Source: Polynucleobacter sp. MWH-UH24A
Lineage (GTDB): Bacteria > Pseudomonadota > Gammaproteobacteria > Burkholderiales > Burkholderiaceae
Direction of reading: 5' to 3'
Assembly: GCF_018687475.1 (NCBI RefSeq)
Contig: NZ_CP061292.1
Span: 1,798,001 to 1,862,000, forward strand
Length of the DNA: 64,000 nt
Shown in pieces: positions 34,213-45,418 of the stretch; within the stretch, counting starts at the first letter, position 1; each line of letters begins with the position of its first letter. A program made the translations under genes and the position numbers. The notes beneath the pieces were generated by a model. That model saw only the letters and a program-made list of their open reading frames with translations, made no database searches and had not been told where the DNA came from.

Positions 34213-34841
34213 GATCGATTCACACGAATAACGGTTGGTTTAATTCCAAGAATAGTTAATTTACTGCGTACTGAAGTTGTATCTTCAATGCTACCGAAAG
34301 GTCCGATTCGAACTCGCCAAACTGAATTGCCATCCACGGCACTCTCGCTCAATTGCGCTTGGATGCCCTGCATCGCTAAATTTGCTTTTTGGGCATCTGC
34401 TTCTGCGCGCTGGCTAAATACTCCGGTCTGTACAAAAAATAAAGTGTCAGCTTTTGCCTCGTTCTTTGTTTCTGGGGTCTTGCCCGCTGCAATATCAGCA
34501 ATCGGATCGCGCGCTGGATCGACGCCACCAATACCTGGAACTTTGGTTTGTAGAGACTTATTCAGATCAAGCTGAGGCGGTGCTATGGTAGTTTCTTCCT
34601 CGGTCTCTTTGTCCGATTTTGGCGGCATTGGCTTCATAAATGCTGGGGCATTTGGAGCCCGAACACCAGGCTTTTCTTGTGGCTGAGATTTCATTAAATA
34701 CCAGGCCACAATCAGCGCTAATCCAACCCCAACAAAAACGCCAATTAGAACACCCATAATCATTCCGCCAGACTCGGAGGAGCCTAGAAGATAGCTTGCA
34801 GATTGCTTTTCTGGTGTTCTAGATGATTTAAAGTCGGCCAT
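34209..34841 (-). CDS. SPOR domain protein
   Basis: A 210-residue inner-membrane protein: a short cytoplasmic head, one helix (about residues 27-50), a Pro/Glu-rich periplasmic linker, and a C-terminal SPOR domain (about 130-210; LFFVQTGVFSQRAEADAQ, WRVRIGPF). SPOR domains bind glycan strands stripped of peptides at division sites, so a FtsN-like septal role is likely. TAAGAT lies 7 nt before the ATG. Confidence 0.88.
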   Translation of the reverse strand: MADFKSSRTPEKQSASYLLGSSESGGMIMGVLIGVFVGVGLALIVAWYLMKSQPQEKPGVRAPNAPAFMKPMPPKSDKETEEETTIAPPQLDLNKSLQTKVPGIGGVDPARDPIADIAAGKTPETKNEAKADTLFFVQTGVFSQRAEADAQKANLAMQGIQAQLSESAVDGNSVWRVRIGPFGSIEDTTSVRSKLTILGIKPTVIRVNRS

Positions 34842-34883
34842 GCCCTCTATCTTAACCGCTGCTCAAAAATACGAGCTTAGAGA

Positions 34884-34905
34884 GTAATTACGTCTGAGTA
34901 ATTAC
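34884..34905. repeat. Paired GTAATTAC palindromes at the argS 3' end
   Basis: GTAATTAC occurs at 34884-34891 and again at 34898-34905, with six bases between. The second copy covers the argS stop. Because each copy is itself a palindrome, the pair can form a stem of eight AT-rich pairs, which might weakly terminate argS transcripts, or it could be a tandem operator upstream of the SPOR gene. Confidence 0.35.
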
Positions 34906-36647
34906 ATCTTTTTCGGGGCACTAACCCCTAAAATTTTTAGGCCATTTTCCAAGACTTGCCGTGTAGCAGCTAGCAACGCTAACCGCGCTAATTTGAGTTG
35001 CTCATTGTCCACCAAAACGCGATCCGCGTTGTAGAAAGCATGGAAATCCCCTGCGAGCTCACGCAGATAGAAGGCGACCGCATGCGGAGCCAAGTCATGG
35101 GCGGCATTGGCTAGTACCTCTGGATACTCCGATAATCGCCGCAATAAGTGATCGGCTGCTTTGCTATCTAGCAAACTTAAATTTGCATTCTCTAGGGCGC
35201 TGGGCTCGCCACCCCATTGCTGGAGAATGGAACAAATTCTTGCATGGGCATATTGCACATAAAAGACGGGATTCTCATCATTTTGCTGCAACGCTAGATT
35301 TACATCAAATACAAATTCGGTATCCGCCTTGCGAGAGATTAAGAAAAAGCGGACTGCATCGCGCCCACGCTGTAAGGCTAGATTGCGTTCTGCATCGCTC
35401 ATTTGCGCATGAACGCCACCAGACCATTCGACCAAATCCCGCAAAGTCACATACGAGCCGACGCGTTTGGAGAGCTTAACCTCCTCACCATCGCGAATGA
35501 CAGTCACCATCTTATGCAACACATAATCGGGATAGGTTGTCGGAATTGGCCAATCGCGTTTTTGTGCAACCCCCTGAATTCCAGAACGGACTCGAGCGAT
35601 GGTGCCGTGGTGATCGCTGCCTTGGACGTTAATCACTTTCTCAAAACCGCGGCTCCATTTATTAATGTGATAAGCAACATCTGGCACAAAATAGGTATAC
35701 GTACCATCGGACTTGCGCATCACACGATCTTTATCGTCCCCATCTAGAGTGGTCTTTAGCCATAAAGCGCCCTCTGCCTCATAGGTTTTATCAACCGCTT
35801 GAAGATCACTAATAATTTGTTCAACACTTCCATCGGTGTACAAAGAGGATTCCAAATAAAATTGGTCGAATTGAACACCAAAGGTCTTGAGGTCAATGTC
35901 TTGTTCTTTACGCAAATAGGCGACTGAATATTGACGGATTTGCTCCAAATCCGATAAATCGTGACCACTAATTTGATAGGACTGAGCAATCTCAGCAATG
36001 TATTCGCCGTTATAAGCATCCTTAGGCCAATTAGCGCTTTTGGGATTTAAGTCCTGCAAACGAGCTTCAACGGATAGTGCCAGATTATGAATCTGAACGC
36101 CGGCATCGTTGTAATAAAACTCCCGATGAACCTCGGTATTTTGGCTATCTAAAAGATTGGCTAATGCGTCACCGAGAGCGGCTTGACGGCCGTGCCCGAC
36201 ATGCAAGGGTCCTGTGGGATTAGCAGATACAAATTCAATCATGGCCCGCTTTGGCAAGCTTGGGTCTGGAGCCCCCGTGCTATCCCGACGGCCAAAACGG
36301 GAACCTTGACGCAATATAAGCTCCACCACTGCCGATTTTGCTGCAAGACTTAAACGAAAATTAATGAATCCCGGCCCGGCAATTTCAGCACTTGCAATCA
36401 ACTGACCGTATTCAGGAAATTGATTTAAGTGATCAAGAATGGCTTGTGCCAGCTCGCGCGGATTAGACTTCCAAGCCTTTGCAATCTGCAATGCAATATT
36501 GCATGCAATATCACCATGGTCAGCAACTTTTGGCCGCTCCAAATGCGGAATCGGAAACTCTCCAGCCAAAAGTCCACGCTCTTGAGCTAGGGCGTTGAGA
36601 GCATTGGTAATGGATTGTGTGAGCTGAGTTTTTTGACTAGACAACAT
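34902..36647 (-). CDS. argS: Arginyl-tRNA synthetase
   Basis: A 581-residue class I synthetase charging tRNA-Arg. The HIGH motif appears as [10 protein letters not shown] and the KMSKS equivalent as VKLSKRVGS. The C-terminal anticodon-binding domain and its end NGLKILGV are present. It is divergent from the DUF1840 gene and upstream of SPOR-dsbA. Confidence 0.96.
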   Translation of the reverse strand: MLSSQKTQLTQSITNALNALAQERGLLAGEFPIPHLERPKVADHGDIACNIALQIAKAWKSNPRELAQAILDHLNQFPEYGQLIASAEIAGPGFINFRLSLAAKSAVVELILRQGSRFGRRDSTGAPDPSLPKRAMIEFVSANPTGPLHVGHGRQAALGDALANLLDSQNTEVHREFYYNDAGVQIHNLALSVEARLQDLNPKSANWPKDAYNGEYIAEIAQSYQISGHDLSDLEQIRQYSVAYLRKEQDIDLKTFGVQFDQFYLESSLYTDGSVEQIISDLQAVDKTYEAEGALWLKTTLDGDDKDRVMRKSDGTYTYFVPDVAYHINKWSRGFEKVINVQGSDHHGTIARVRSGIQGVAQKRDWPIPTTYPDYVLHKMVTVIRDGEEVKLSKRVGSYVTLRDLVEWSGGVHAQMSDAERNLALQRGRDAVRFFLISRKADTEFVFDVNLALQQNDENPVFYVQYAHARICSILQQWGGEPSALENANLSLLDSKAADHLLRRLSEYPEVLANAAHDLAPHAVAFYLRELAGDFHAFYNADRVLVDNEQLKLARLALLAATRQVLENGLKILGVSAPKKM

Positions 36648-36684
36648 AGAAGTGAAAGTTTATCAGTGATGGTAAGCTAAACAT

Positions 36685-36993
36685 ATGATTCATCAATTTC
36701 AGACCAAAAATGCAGCCCCTGTCATCATGCTTGATGATCTGACCCATCGCATCTTTAATGCCATTGGTCGCCCTTTTGAGAATCAAGGTATTTTTCTTCC
36801 AGAGCAGATTCCGGGATATATCGAACGACTGCAAGCAGCAATTAATGCTGAACAAAATAGTGCATCGAGTTCAAGCGTTAGTGATGATGATCAATCGGCT
36901 GATCTTAGCCCTTTGGGAAGAAGAGCTTATCCATTTCTTGAGCTTTTACGTCGTGCTCAGGAAAGCCAAGAGCCTGTAGTCTGGGGTACCTGA
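36685..36993 (+). CDS. DUF1840 family protein
   Basis: A 102-residue protein with IHQFQTKNAAPVIML and the C-terminal LSPLGRRAYPFLELLRRAQ block that define DUF1840 proteins of betaproteobacteria. A Ser/Asp-rich linker joins the two parts. Function unknown. TAAGCT lies 6 nt before the ATG and no ribosome-binding site is seen. It converges on metH, 4 bp apart. Confidence 0.8.
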   Translation: MIHQFQTKNAAPVIMLDDLTHRIFNAIGRPFENQGIFLPEQIPGYIERLQAAINAEQNSASSSSVSDDDQSADLSPLGRRAYPFLELLRRAQESQEPVVWGT

Positions 36994-36997
36994 ATCA

Positions 36998-39739
36998 CTA
37001 ATCTAAAGAGCTTGCTAACGATCGTTTAATTTGATCAAACGATTGACCGCTTCGCTTAGCTAAGTCCTCTGCCTGATCCACTCCGATCTTCCCAACATTA
37101 AAGTATTGGGCATTTGGGTGAGCCAAATAAAAACCGCTAACGCTCGATGCAGGATTCATGGCCAATGACTCTGTCAGACTCATACCAATTTCATCGGCCT
37201 TCAGAGCAGCAAACATCGCTTGCTTTACATCGTGCTGGGGGCAAGCTGGATAACCGGGGGCCGGACGAATACCTTGATATTTTTCATCGATTAAGTCCTC
37301 TGGGGTTAATTCTTCATTCGCGACATATCCCCAAAGATCGGTTCGCACCCGCCAATGCATCAGTTCAGCAAATGCCTCAGCCAAACGATCTGCTAGGGCT
37401 TTAAGCATAATGGCGCTGTAGTCATCATGCTTAGCCATAAATTGGGCGACTTTTTCATCAACACCATGACCTGTCGTAACAGCAAAACACCCTGCGTAAT
37501 CTCGAACGCCACTGCCTTTACTTGCAACATAGTCTGCTAAACAACGATTAGGACGCATCACGCCATCGACAACCGGGCGCTCTGCTTGCTGTCTTAAGTT
37601 ATGCCACACAAGAAATGGTTGTGAGCGCTCCTCATCGGCATAAAACAAAATATCATCCCCATCGCTGTTAGCAGGGAAAAGACCAATAATTGCATCAGCC
37701 TGAAGCCATTGGCCTTTAATGAGCTTTTCTAGCATGGCTTGTGCATCCTGATAGACCCGACGAGCCTCAACCCCAACAACTTCATCATCTAAAATTGCAG
37801 GGAATTTACCTGCGAGATCCCAGGTCTGAAAAAATGGAGTCCAGTCGATGAACTTCGCAATCTCGGCTAAGGAATAGTTTTTAAATACCCGGCGACCAAT
37901 GAATTTTGGCTTGCTAGGTTGAGTATTCACCCAATCAATTTGCTCACAATTAGCCCGAGCAGCTTGTAGGCTAATTAACGGCGTACTCTTGCGATTCGCA
38001 TGCTGATGACGAATGCGCTCATAATCGGCCAACAAATCCTGTACAAACTTTTTAGCTCCCTCGTCGGATAGCAGACTGGCTGCGACTGAAACTGATCGCG
38101 ATGCATCCGGAACGTAAACCACTGGGCCTTCATAGTGGGGAGCAATCTTAACGGCTGTGTGAACACGAGAAGTCGTTGCGCCCCCGATTAATAATGGGGT
38201 TTTTCGATCCCTAAAGTATGCATCCCGTTGCATTTCTTGAGCAACATAGGTCATCTCTTCGAGCGAAGGCGTAATTAATCCAGACAGGCCAACAATATCC
38301 GCGTTTTCTTCCTTGGCCTTCTTCAAAATTTGATCGCAAGGAACCATCACCCCCATATTGACCACTTCGAAGTTATTACATTGCAAAACCACTGTCACAA
38401 TATTCTTTCCGATATCGTGTACGTCGCCTTTAACGGTTGCAATCACGATTTTGCCCTTGGCTTTACTCTCTCCGCCAGCCGCAACCAATTGCTTCTTTTC
38501 TTCTTCGATATACGGTATTAAATGAGCCACGGCTTGCTTCATCACCCGCGCACTCTTCACCACCTGAGGTAAAAACATTTTGCCGGCACCAAACAAATCG
38601 CCGACCACATTCATGCCATCCATGAGCGGCCCCTCAATGACCTCAATGGGTCTCCCACCTGAACCCATTATTTCGGCACGCAACTCCTCAGTATCGTCAA
38701 CAATAAAATTAGTAATGCCATGGACAAGTGCATGGGTTAAGCGCTCGCGCACTGGAGCCTCGCGCCACACTAAGTTCTCTTCTTGCTTAATGCCTCCGCC
38801 CTTGTATTGATCGGCAATCGCTAATAAACGCTCGGTAGGTGTTTGCCCCTCTTTTTCTTTAAAACGATTTAGAACCACATCCTCAACACGCTCCCGTAAC
38901 TCAGGGTCGAGGTCAGCATATACGCCAAGTTGTCCGGCATTCACAATTCCCATATCCATGCCTGCCTGGATGGCATGGTACAAAAAGACCGTATGAATAG
39001 CTTCACGAACCCGATCATTGCCCCGAAATGAGAAGCTCACATTGGATACACCGCCGCTTACTTTGGCCCCTGGTAAGCACTCTTTAATCCAGCGGGTGGC
39101 ATTGATAAAGTCCACAGCGTAGTTATCGTGCTCTTCGATTCCGGTAGCTATTGCAAAAATATTCGGATCAAAAATAATATCTTCGGGAGGAAAATTTAAT
39201 TCCTCAACCAAAATCTTGTACGAGCGTTGGCAAATTTCTATTTTTCGTTGATAGGTATCGGCCTGACCTTTTTCATCAAAAGCCATCACAACCGTTGCGG
39301 CTCCGTAACGTTTAATTAGCTTTGCCTGCTGCCTAAATTGCTCCTCACCCTCTTTCAGAGAGATCGAATTAACGATCGGCTTACCCTGAATGCATTTCAG
39401 ACCGGCTTCGATGACCGTCCATTTCGATGAATCAATCATGATGGGAACCCGAGCAATATCGGGTTCTGAAGCAATCAGATTCAGAAAGCGCACCATGGCT
39501 GCCTCAGAATCCAACATGGCCTCATCCATATTGATATCAATCATTTGCGCACCATTCTCTACCTGCTGCCGAGCAACTGCTAGTGCTTCATCAAACTGAT
39601 TATTTAAAATCATGCGTGAGAAGGCTTTTGAACCAGTTACATTAGTCCGCTCACCAATATTTACAAACCCAATCTGGGGAGAAATATTGCAAGGCTCAAG
39701 TCCGGATAGGCGCATTGGCCGGGTCATCGCTTTGCTCAT
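36998..39739 (-). CDS. metH: Methionine synthase, folate/cobalamin/reactivation part
   Basis: A 913-residue protein holding three of the four MetH modules: the methyltetrahydrofolate domain ([16 protein letters not shown]), the cap and cobalamin domains with the DVHDIGKN motif (His441 is the lower cobalt ligand), and the C-terminal SAM activation domain ([13 protein letters not shown]). The homocysteine domain is encoded separately upstream with a 4-bp overlap. Together they methylate homocysteine to methionine using B12. Convergent to DUF1840. Confidence 0.95.
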   Translation of the reverse strand: MSKAMTRPMRLSGLEPCNISPQIGFVNIGERTNVTGSKAFSRMILNNQFDEALAVARQQVENGAQMIDINMDEAMLDSEAAMVRFLNLIASEPDIARVPIMIDSSKWTVIEAGLKCIQGKPIVNSISLKEGEEQFRQQAKLIKRYGAATVVMAFDEKGQADTYQRKIEICQRSYKILVEELNFPPEDIIFDPNIFAIATGIEEHDNYAVDFINATRWIKECLPGAKVSGGVSNVSFSFRGNDRVREAIHTVFLYHAIQAGMDMGIVNAGQLGVYADLDPELRERVEDVVLNRFKEKEGQTPTERLLAIADQYKGGGIKQEENLVWREAPVRERLTHALVHGITNFIVDDTEELRAEIMGSGGRPIEVIEGPLMDGMNVVGDLFGAGKMFLPQVVKSARVMKQAVAHLIPYIEEEKKQLVAAGGESKAKGKIVIATVKGDVHDIGKNIVTVVLQCNNFEVVNMGVMVPCDQILKKAKEENADIVGLSGLITPSLEEMTYVAQEMQRDAYFRDRKTPLLIGGATTSRVHTAVKIAPHYEGPVVYVPDASRSVSVAASLLSDEGAKKFVQDLLADYERIRHQHANRKSTPLISLQAARANCEQIDWVNTQPSKPKFIGRRVFKNYSLAEIAKFIDWTPFFQTWDLAGKFPAILDDEVVGVEARRVYQDAQAMLEKLIKGQWLQADAIIGLFPANSDGDDILFYADEERSQPFLVWHNLRQQAERPVVDGVMRPNRCLADYVASKGSGVRDYAGCFAVTTGHGVDEKVAQFMAKHDDYSAIMLKALADRLAEAFAELMHWRVRTDLWGYVANEELTPEDLIDEKYQGIRPAPGYPACPQHDVKQAMFAALKADEIGMSLTESLAMNPASSVSGFYLAHPNAQYFNVGKIGVDQAEDLAKRSGQSFDQIKRSLASSLD

Positions 39740-40839
39740 GCCATTTCCTCAGTCCGGTCACTATGAAAAGGTCTAGGCTTTCGTTTGGTCATCGCCTGAG
39801 CAATTTGACGGATATGGTCCGGGGTTGTTCCACAACATCCACCAACTAGATTCACTAATCCATCGCGAGCAAATTCATCAACAAGTCCTGAGGTCACTTC
39901 GGGGGTTTCATCAAAACCTGTATCGCTCATTGGATTTGGCAAGCCAGCATTTGGATAGCAGGAAACTGCCGTATCGCATACCCGTGCTAACTCAGCAATG
40001 TAAGGTCGCATTAGCGCAGCACCAAGCGCACAATTCAAGCCAAATGTTAGGGGCTTAATATGGCGCAAACTATTCCAAAATGCCTCGACCGTTTGCCCTG
40101 AAAGAATTCGACCGGATGCATCGGTGACCGTCCCCGAGATCATGACCGGTAATCGCTCGCCGGATTCCTCAAAAAACTCATCAATGGCAAATAATGCAGC
40201 TTTGGCATTGAGCGTATCAAAAATGGTTTCCACTAACAGCAAGTCGACGCCACCCTCAAAAAGGCCTTCAACCTGTTCGCGATAAGCAGCCCGCAAACTA
40301 TCAAAATTTACATTTCGAGCACCCGGATCATTCACATCAGGAGAAATACTTGCAGTCTTTGGTGTGGGGCCAATTGCACCTGCTACAAATCGTGGTTTAT
40401 CCGATGTTGAGTATTGATCACATGCCTGCCTTGCCAGCTTAGCTGCCTGCACATTCATCTCATGTGCTAGTTCTGGCATTTTGTAATCCTCTTGTGCAAT
40501 TGAAGTGGCACCAAAGGTATTCGTCTCAATTAAGTCAGCGCCTGCCTCAAGGTATTGCTGATGAATATCCAAGATGGCCTCTGGTTGAGTAATCACAAGT
40601 AGTTCATTATTGCCTTTGAGATCAACTGGATGATTCGCAAACCGCGAAGTGGTTTTTAAACCCCGATAATCCTCTTCGGTAAACTTTTTCTGCTGGATCA
40701 TGGTCCCCATTGCCCCATCCAGAATTAAGATTCTCTCTTTTAACAAAGCAGGAAGGGTAGCGCCTCGGGTATATGGCGAAATGGACTTCGATTGACTTTC
40801 CTGGGATTGCATTGGCGCAGAACTCGTATTAATCTTCAT
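39736..40839 (-). CDS. Methionine synthase, homocysteine S-methyltransferase part
   Basis: A 367-residue protein equal to the N-terminal module of Met[13 protein letters not shown] opens the domain; the zinc cysteines are in FGLNCALGA and [13 protein letters not shown]. It must work with the downstream protein that binds folate and cobalamin. ATG at 40839; TAAAAT lies 9 nt upstream. Only 51 bp separate it from divergent phaM, leaving no room for a cobalamin or SAH riboswitch. Confidence 0.94.
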   Translation of the reverse strand: MKINTSSAPMQSQESQSKSISPYTRGATLPALLKERILILDGAMGTMIQQKKFTEEDYRGLKTTSRFANHPVDLKGNNELLVITQPEAILDIHQQYLEAGADLIETNTFGATSIAQEDYKMPELAHEMNVQAAKLARQACDQYSTSDKPRFVAGAIGPTPKTASISPDVNDPGARNVNFDSLRAAYREQVEGLFEGGVDLLLVETIFDTLNAKAALFAIDEFFEESGERLPVMISGTVTDASGRILSGQTVEAFWNSLRHIKPLTFGLNCALGAALMRPYIAELARVCDTAVSCYPNAGLPNPMSDTGFDETPEVTSGLVDEFARDGLVNLVGGCCGTTPDHIRQIAQAMTKRKPRPFHSDRTEEMA

Positions 40840-40890
40840 TGACCCATCATTTTATCGATAATGTGATTATTTAGCCCGCGAGGAGAGAAT

Positions 40891-41325
40891 ATGTTTGGTG
40901 CGATACCCGACTTTAACCAGAGCCTAGAAATGTTCAAAACGATGTGGGGTCAGAATGCCGCTGGGGCTCCTGGAGCTTCTTTTATGCCAGACATGAGTGG
41001 GGGCATGTCAGGCTTTAATGGCGCAATGCCAACCTTTGATATTGAGGAATTGGATAAGCGTATCAAAGACCTCAAAAGCGTTGAGTCTTGGCTGAGCATG
41101 AACCTCAATGTTCTAAAGTCAACCATTCAGACCCTTGAAGTGCAGCGTGCCACCCTTATGGCGATCAAATCATTTAGCGAGGCGATGGCCAATCCTCCTA
41201 GTCCATCGAGCACCGAAGGTTCCTCAGAATCTAAGTCGAAAGAGCGCAAAAGCGCCAAATCCCGTCCGCGCCCAAAGAGCGCTGCAAAATCCTCTGGTGC
41301 CACAGATAGTTCAGGTGAGCAATAG
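40891..41325 (+). CDS. phaM: PhaM-type polyhydroxyalkanoate granule regulatory protein
   Basis: A 144-residue protein with the PhaM core DIEELDKRIKDLKSVESWL and NLNVLKSTIQTLEVQRATLM (about residues 50-95), followed by a Lys/Ser/Ala-rich basic tail. In Cupriavidus PhaM activates PHA synthase and tethers granules to DNA through its basic tail. This one is short, mainly in the tail. A strong AGGAGAG precedes the ATG. Its last 95 bp overlap the convergent MBL gene. Confidence 0.85.
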   Translation: MFGAIPDFNQSLEMFKTMWGQNAAGAPGASFMPDMSGGMSGFNGAMPTFDIEELDKRIKDLKSVESWLSMNLNVLKSTIQTLEVQRATLMAIKSFSEAMANPPSPSSTEGSSESKSKERKSAKSRPRPKSAAKSSGATDSSGEQ

Positions 41326-42331
41326 CCTCGCCCATCGCAAAACTGAGCTGATGGTTGTCGAGCGGTCGTCGAAATAGAACTGGAATAATCTCATAGGCAG
41401 TTCGCGGCTCTTTACAGGCCATCACGGTCTCACTCAACCGAGCGCGGTGATGCTCATGCAACTGCTCGATTCGCTGATGTAACCCCTGAAATGGTTTGCC
41501 ATGCGATGGCAAAACGAAAGTATCGGCAGGTAATAAGCGCCAACGATCGATTGATCGTAAATAAAGATCCAATGGGTTTGCATCGGGATCTGCATCATAG
41601 ACACTGACATTGGTAGAGATACGGGGCAAGACCATATCGCCCGAGATAAAGATTCCTAGGGATGCGCAATATAGCGTGGCATGCTCAGGTGCATGCCCAT
41701 ACCCCATTTCTACTACCCAATCATGCTCACCTATTTGAATTCGATCGCCATCCATGATGCGGTGATAGCGTTTAGGCACTTCAGGGACTAAACGGCTGTA
41801 ATAGTCTGCACGACTTCGAATCCGCTCAAGATCTTCAGCATGCTGCAAGCCATGACGCGCATAATGATCGGCCGTTCCGCCATTACCTGGGGTTGAACCA
41901 ATGGCAGCACCTCCTTCTTTACTGCTTAACCATTGAGCCATCAGAAAATCACTCATGGAAATCCATAGCCCAACCTTCCAACACTCACACAGATAATGGG
42001 CCAATCCAATATGGTCCGGATGCATATGGGTAACCAATACTCGTAAAACAGGAAGGCCTTGAAGATGATTGGCAAAGATCGATTCCCAGCAAGACTTCGT
42101 CTGGTCATTAGTAATCCCACAATCCACAATGGTCCAGCCTGGCTGACCATCCAATTCATCGCGCAAGAGCCACAAATTAATGTGATCGAGGGCAAATGGC
42201 AGCGGCATTCGTATCCAATATACGCCGGGGGCAACTTCCATCGTAGCTCCCTGTGCCACTAGGGTCTCCCCATATGGATAGACCAATTGGTTTATTGCAT
42301 GATTATTAACTGCAGGTCCTGACTGGGTCAT
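41231..42331 (-). CDS. MBL-fold metallo-hydrolase
   Basis: A 366-residue metallo-beta-lactamase fold enzyme with the metal motif THMHPDHIG, a further His in MGYGHAPEHATLY, an Asp in SGDMVL and a late His in LPSHGKPF. The C-terminal region (AHLNYLWHQRIL, GADGIWRF) looks like the winged-helix end seen in some lactamase-like thioesterases. The substrate is unknown. Its 3' end lies inside phaM. TAGGAT stands 6 nt before the ATG and may act as either a -10 or, through AGGA, a ribosome-binding site. Confidence 0.85.
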   Translation of the reverse strand: MTQSGPAVNNHAINQLVYPYGETLVAQGATMEVAPGVYWIRMPLPFALDHINLWLLRDELDGQPGWTIVDCGITNDQTKSCWESIFANHLQGLPVLRVLVTHMHPDHIGLAHYLCECWKVGLWISMSDFLMAQWLSSKEGGAAIGSTPGNGGTADHYARHGLQHAEDLERIRSRADYYSRLVPEVPKRYHRIMDGDRIQIGEHDWVVEMGYGHAPEHATLYCASLGIFISGDMVLPRISTNVSVYDADPDANPLDLYLRSIDRWRLLPADTFVLPSHGKPFQGLHQRIEQLHEHHRARLSETVMACKEPRTAYEIIPVLFRRPLDNHQLSFAMGEAIAHLNYLWHQRILQRSLGADGIWRFCALST

Positions 42332-42333
42332 CT

Positions 42334-42362
42334 TTGAATCCTAATTAATTGCTAGATACACT
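42334..42362 (+). promoter_or_regulatory. aceK promoter (TTGAAT-17-TACACT)
   Basis: The -35 hexamer TTGAAT (42334-42339) and -10 TACACT (42357-42362) are separated by exactly 17 bp, and the -10 lies 6 nt before the aceK ATG. This is the best-formed of the leaderless-type promoters in the window. Confidence 0.6.
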
Positions 42363-42368
42363 CTTGGT

Positions 42369-44162
42369 ATGAACAATCCGTTTCCAAAACTATTATCGTC
42401 GCAAGTCGCTTTTGATATGGCCCAAACCCTACTTCAGGGGTTTATGCGCCATTACAGCATTTTTAGAGACGCTGGCCGCTTAGCCAAAGAAGCTTTTGAA
42501 AATCAAGACTGGCATGGCATTCGCCAACTATTACGTGATCGGATCACCTTTTATGACCAACGGGTAATTGAAACAGCTCACCATCTTGAAGAAGAGTTTG
42601 ATGCGCATGCCCTATCCGATGAAATTTGGCAACAGGTGAAATTGCATTACATCGGACTTCTATCCAATCTTCATCAACCCGAGTTAGCGGAAACGTTTTT
42701 TAACTCGGTTACAACACGAATTCTTGCAAGCAAATATTTCAATAACAAATTCATTTTTGTCCGCCCCACGATATCAACCGAATATTTAGAAAATGATGAG
42801 GCGCCCTCAAAGCCATCGTACCGGGCGTACTACCCTGGAGATATTCAGGGCCTTCAACCCGTTCTAAAAAGCTTAATTGCGAGTTTTGATCTTAAAAACC
42901 CCTTTGAAAATTTAGATCGTGATCTTGACTTAACAACTAAACTAATCAAAGAGTCTCTCTCGAGCACCACGAGCTCAACGGATTTTCAAATTCATGCGCT
43001 AAGCACAATTTTCTTTCGCAATAAAACTGCTTACATCATGGGGCGCATCATTAATGGAGAAAGGATTTCTCCATTGGTGTTGGCCCTGATGCATAACTCT
43101 AAAGGTGAACTGGTCATTGATGGCATTTTGCTTTCAGAGGTTCATTTACGTCTTATTTTTAGCTTCACCCATAGTTATTTTCTAGTTGATATGGAAGTCC
43201 CATCAGCCTATGTAACTTTTATGCGCAGTCTATTGCCGCATAAGCCTCGGGCCGAGCTCTACAACATGATTGGACTGCAAAAACATGGCAAGAACCTCTT
43301 CTACCGCGACTTTCAGCATCACCTAATGCATTCCACTGATCAGTTTCGGATTGCGCCTGGAATTCGAGGCTTAGTAATGCTGGTATTTGACCTGCCAAGC
43401 TACCCCTATGTATTTAAGCTTATTAAGGATTACTTTCCACCGCCTAAAGAGACCTCACGCGATCAGATTATGGCGAAATACCAATTGGTTAAGCAGCATG
43501 ATCGGGTTGGACGAATGGCTGACTCTCTGGAATTTTCCAATGTGGCCTTTCCATTAAATCGATTTACCCCAGAATTACTAGCCGAGCTTGAAGAACACTG
43601 TGCATCACTGCTTGAGTTCTGCGGTGGCAATGATCCCAATGCTGAGTTAGTGATTAAACATCTTTATATCGAACGACGCATGACCCCACTCAATATTCGT
43701 CTTCAAGAGGGATCGCCTGCAGAAATCGAAGATGGGGTGATTCAATATGGCGAGGCAATTAAAAATCTAATTGCAGCCAATATCTTTCCAGGCGATTTGC
43801 TGTATAAAAACTTTGGCGTCACGCGCTATGGGCGAGTTGCTTTTTATGACTATGATGAAATTGAATACTTAACGGATTGTGAAATTCGAGAAGTGCCTGC
43901 GCCACGCAATGAAGATGATGAGATGGCAAGCGAGCCCTGGTATCGCATCGGCCCTAAAGACATTTTTCCAGAGACTTATAAAACATTTTTACTTGGCAAT
44001 GATCAAATTCGTGATCTTTTACTTAAACACCATGCTGATTTATTTCAACCTACAATGTGGCAGTCTTACAAGAACCGATTACTTGCAGGTGAAATTCCTG
44101 ACTTCATTGAATACGATCAGTCACTACGATTAAGAAATATTTTCCCGGATAACTATCGATGA
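42369..44162 (+). CDS. aceK: Isocitrate dehydrogenase kinase/phosphatase
   Basis: A 597-residue AceK, which switches isocitrate dehydrogenase off by phosphorylation and on again, directing carbon into the glyoxylate shunt during growth on acetate or fatty acids. The ATP-binding region [24 protein letters not shown] appears as [12 protein letters not shown], followed by [25 protein letters not shown] marks the C-terminal part. No aceA or aceB lies next to it. It overlaps the DUF1289 gene by 4 bp. Confidence 0.96.
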   Translation: MNNPFPKLLSSQVAFDMAQTLLQGFMRHYSIFRDAGRLAKEAFENQDWHGIRQLLRDRITFYDQRVIETAHHLEEEFDAHALSDEIWQQVKLHYIGLLSNLHQPELAETFFNSVTTRILASKYFNNKFIFVRPTISTEYLENDEAPSKPSYRAYYPGDIQGLQPVLKSLIASFDLKNPFENLDRDLDLTTKLIKESLSSTTSSTDFQIHALSTIFFRNKTAYIMGRIINGERISPLVLALMHNSKGELVIDGILLSEVHLRLIFSFTHSYFLVDMEVPSAYVTFMRSLLPHKPRAELYNMIGLQKHGKNLFYRDFQHHLMHSTDQFRIAPGIRGLVMLVFDLPSYPYVFKLIKDYFPPPKETSRDQIMAKYQLVKQHDRVGRMADSLEFSNVAFPLNRFTPELLAELEEHCASLLEFCGGNDPNAELVIKHLYIERRMTPLNIRLQEGSPAEIEDGVIQYGEAIKNLIAANIFPGDLLYKNFGVTRYGRVAFYDYDEIEYLTDCEIREVPAPRNEDDEMASEPWYRIGPKDIFPETYKTFLLGNDQIRDLLLKHHADLFQPTMWQSYKNRLLAGEIPDFIEYDQSLRLRNIFPDNYR

Positions 44163-44356
44163 TTCGAAACTTGGATGGCAGTATTGGCTCACCATGCATT
44201 AATTGGTGCGAAATGAATCCAAAGTCGAACTACTGCTTTGGATGCTTTCGCAGTATTGACGAAATTGCAAGCTGGTCTGATTTGAGTGAAGCCGATAAAG
44301 AAGCAGTATGGTTGACTCTTGCCTTACGACAAGCGACTGCAAACTCTAGCGATTAA
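44159..44356 (+). CDS. DUF1289 small Cys-rich protein
   Basis: A 65-residue protein with four cysteines in [10 protein letters not shown] and YCFGCFRS, the DUF1289 pattern, followed by [15 protein letters not shown]. The cysteines probably bind a metal. Function unknown. It starts in an ATGA overlap with aceK and its last 11 bp overlap the convergent reductase gene. Confidence 0.85.
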   Translation: MIRNLDGSIGSPCINWCEMNPKSNYCFGCFRSIDEIASWSDLSEADKEAVWLTLALRQATANSSD

Positions 44357-45329
44357 CGTCCACAATAACCCGACCACGAACTTTGCCCTCGATCAGATTC
44401 TCGGCGTACTGAATACTCTCACCAAGAGAAATTTCCTTGGCGATCGTCATTAATTGATCAGGCTTACACAAGGATGCAAGCTGGTCCCAAGCCTCAATGC
44501 GCTGTTGTTTTGGCTGAGTAACGCTATTGATTCCATAAAGTGTGATGCCTCGTAAAATGAATGGGGCAACCGTCGCCGGAAAATCCATGCCCTGTGCTAA
44601 ACCACATGCGGCAACTGCACCATTCGCCTTGGTTGCGGCGCACGCATTGGCTAAGGTATGGCTTCCCACCGAATCAATCACTCCAGCCCAGCGCTCTTTG
44701 GCTAGCGGCTTACCGGGCTGTGAAAGGCTGGCACGATCGATCACTTCAGTTGCTCCAAGCGATTTTAAATAAGGAGTCTCTTCAGGACGACCGCTACTAG
44801 CAACAACGGTGAAACCAAGTTGATGCATTAGGCTAATTGCAAAACTTCCTACTCCGCCAGCTGCCCCAGTTACCAAAATCTCACCATCTGAGGGTTTAAG
44901 TCCATGTCTTTGTAGCGCCATAATGCACAGCATGGCGGTATAACCTGCGGTACCAATTGCTAAGGATTGTTTAGGTGTAAAGGCTTTAGGTAAAGGTATC
45001 AGCCATTCAGACTTTACGCTTGCCAACTGAGCCAACCCACCCCAATGAGACTCCCCCACACCCCAACCATTTAATATCACTAAATCGCCGATCTTAAACT
45101 CAGGACTTTTGCTTTCAATCACCTTGCCAGTTAGGTCAATCCCCGGGATCATGGGAAATTGGCGAACAATTGGCCCCTTGCCTGTAATTGCCAAACCATC
45201 TTTGTAATTTAATGTAGAGTAATGGACCTTAACCCGAACATCCCCATCAGGTAAGGCGCTTTCATCAACATCACTTAATTGAGCGCAATAACCTTGATCA
45301 TCTTTATTAATTAAAATGGCTTTAAACAT
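44346..45329 (-). CDS. acuI: YhdH/AcuI-type NADPH-dependent quinone or acrylyl-CoA reductase
   Basis: A 327-residue zinc-less MDR reductase with YSTLNYKDGLAITGKGP, the motif VTGAAGGVGSFAISLMHQLG for NADPH and GWGVGESHWGGLAQLA, all typical of YhdH/AcuI. AcuI reduces acryloyl-CoA to propionyl-CoA; the true substrate here is unproven. ATG 45329 is preferred to an in-frame start at 45341. Confidence 0.85.
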   Translation of the reverse strand: MFKAILINKDDQGYCAQLSDVDESALPDGDVRVKVHYSTLNYKDGLAITGKGPIVRQFPMIPGIDLTGKVIESKSPEFKIGDLVILNGWGVGESHWGGLAQLASVKSEWLIPLPKAFTPKQSLAIGTAGYTAMLCIMALQRHGLKPSDGEILVTGAAGGVGSFAISLMHQLGFTVVASSGRPEETPYLKSLGATEVIDRASLSQPGKPLAKERWAGVIDSVGSHTLANACAATKANGAVAACGLAQGMDFPATVAPFILRGITLYGINSVTQPKQQRIEAWDQLASLCKPDQLMTIAKEISLGESIQYAENLIEGKVRGRVIVDVNR

Positions 45330-45418
45330 AGCGGGTTCCAAAATAGATTAAAAATTGAATGCGTGTACTTTATAAAACCGTTTATCCTATTGGTTCAGGA
45401 TCGATTATGGGGCTTTTC

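Noticed and set aside
40840..40890. A cobalamin or SAH riboswitch before metH
   Set aside because: Only 51 bp separate metH and phaM, too short for either riboswitch, and no conserved boxes are visible.
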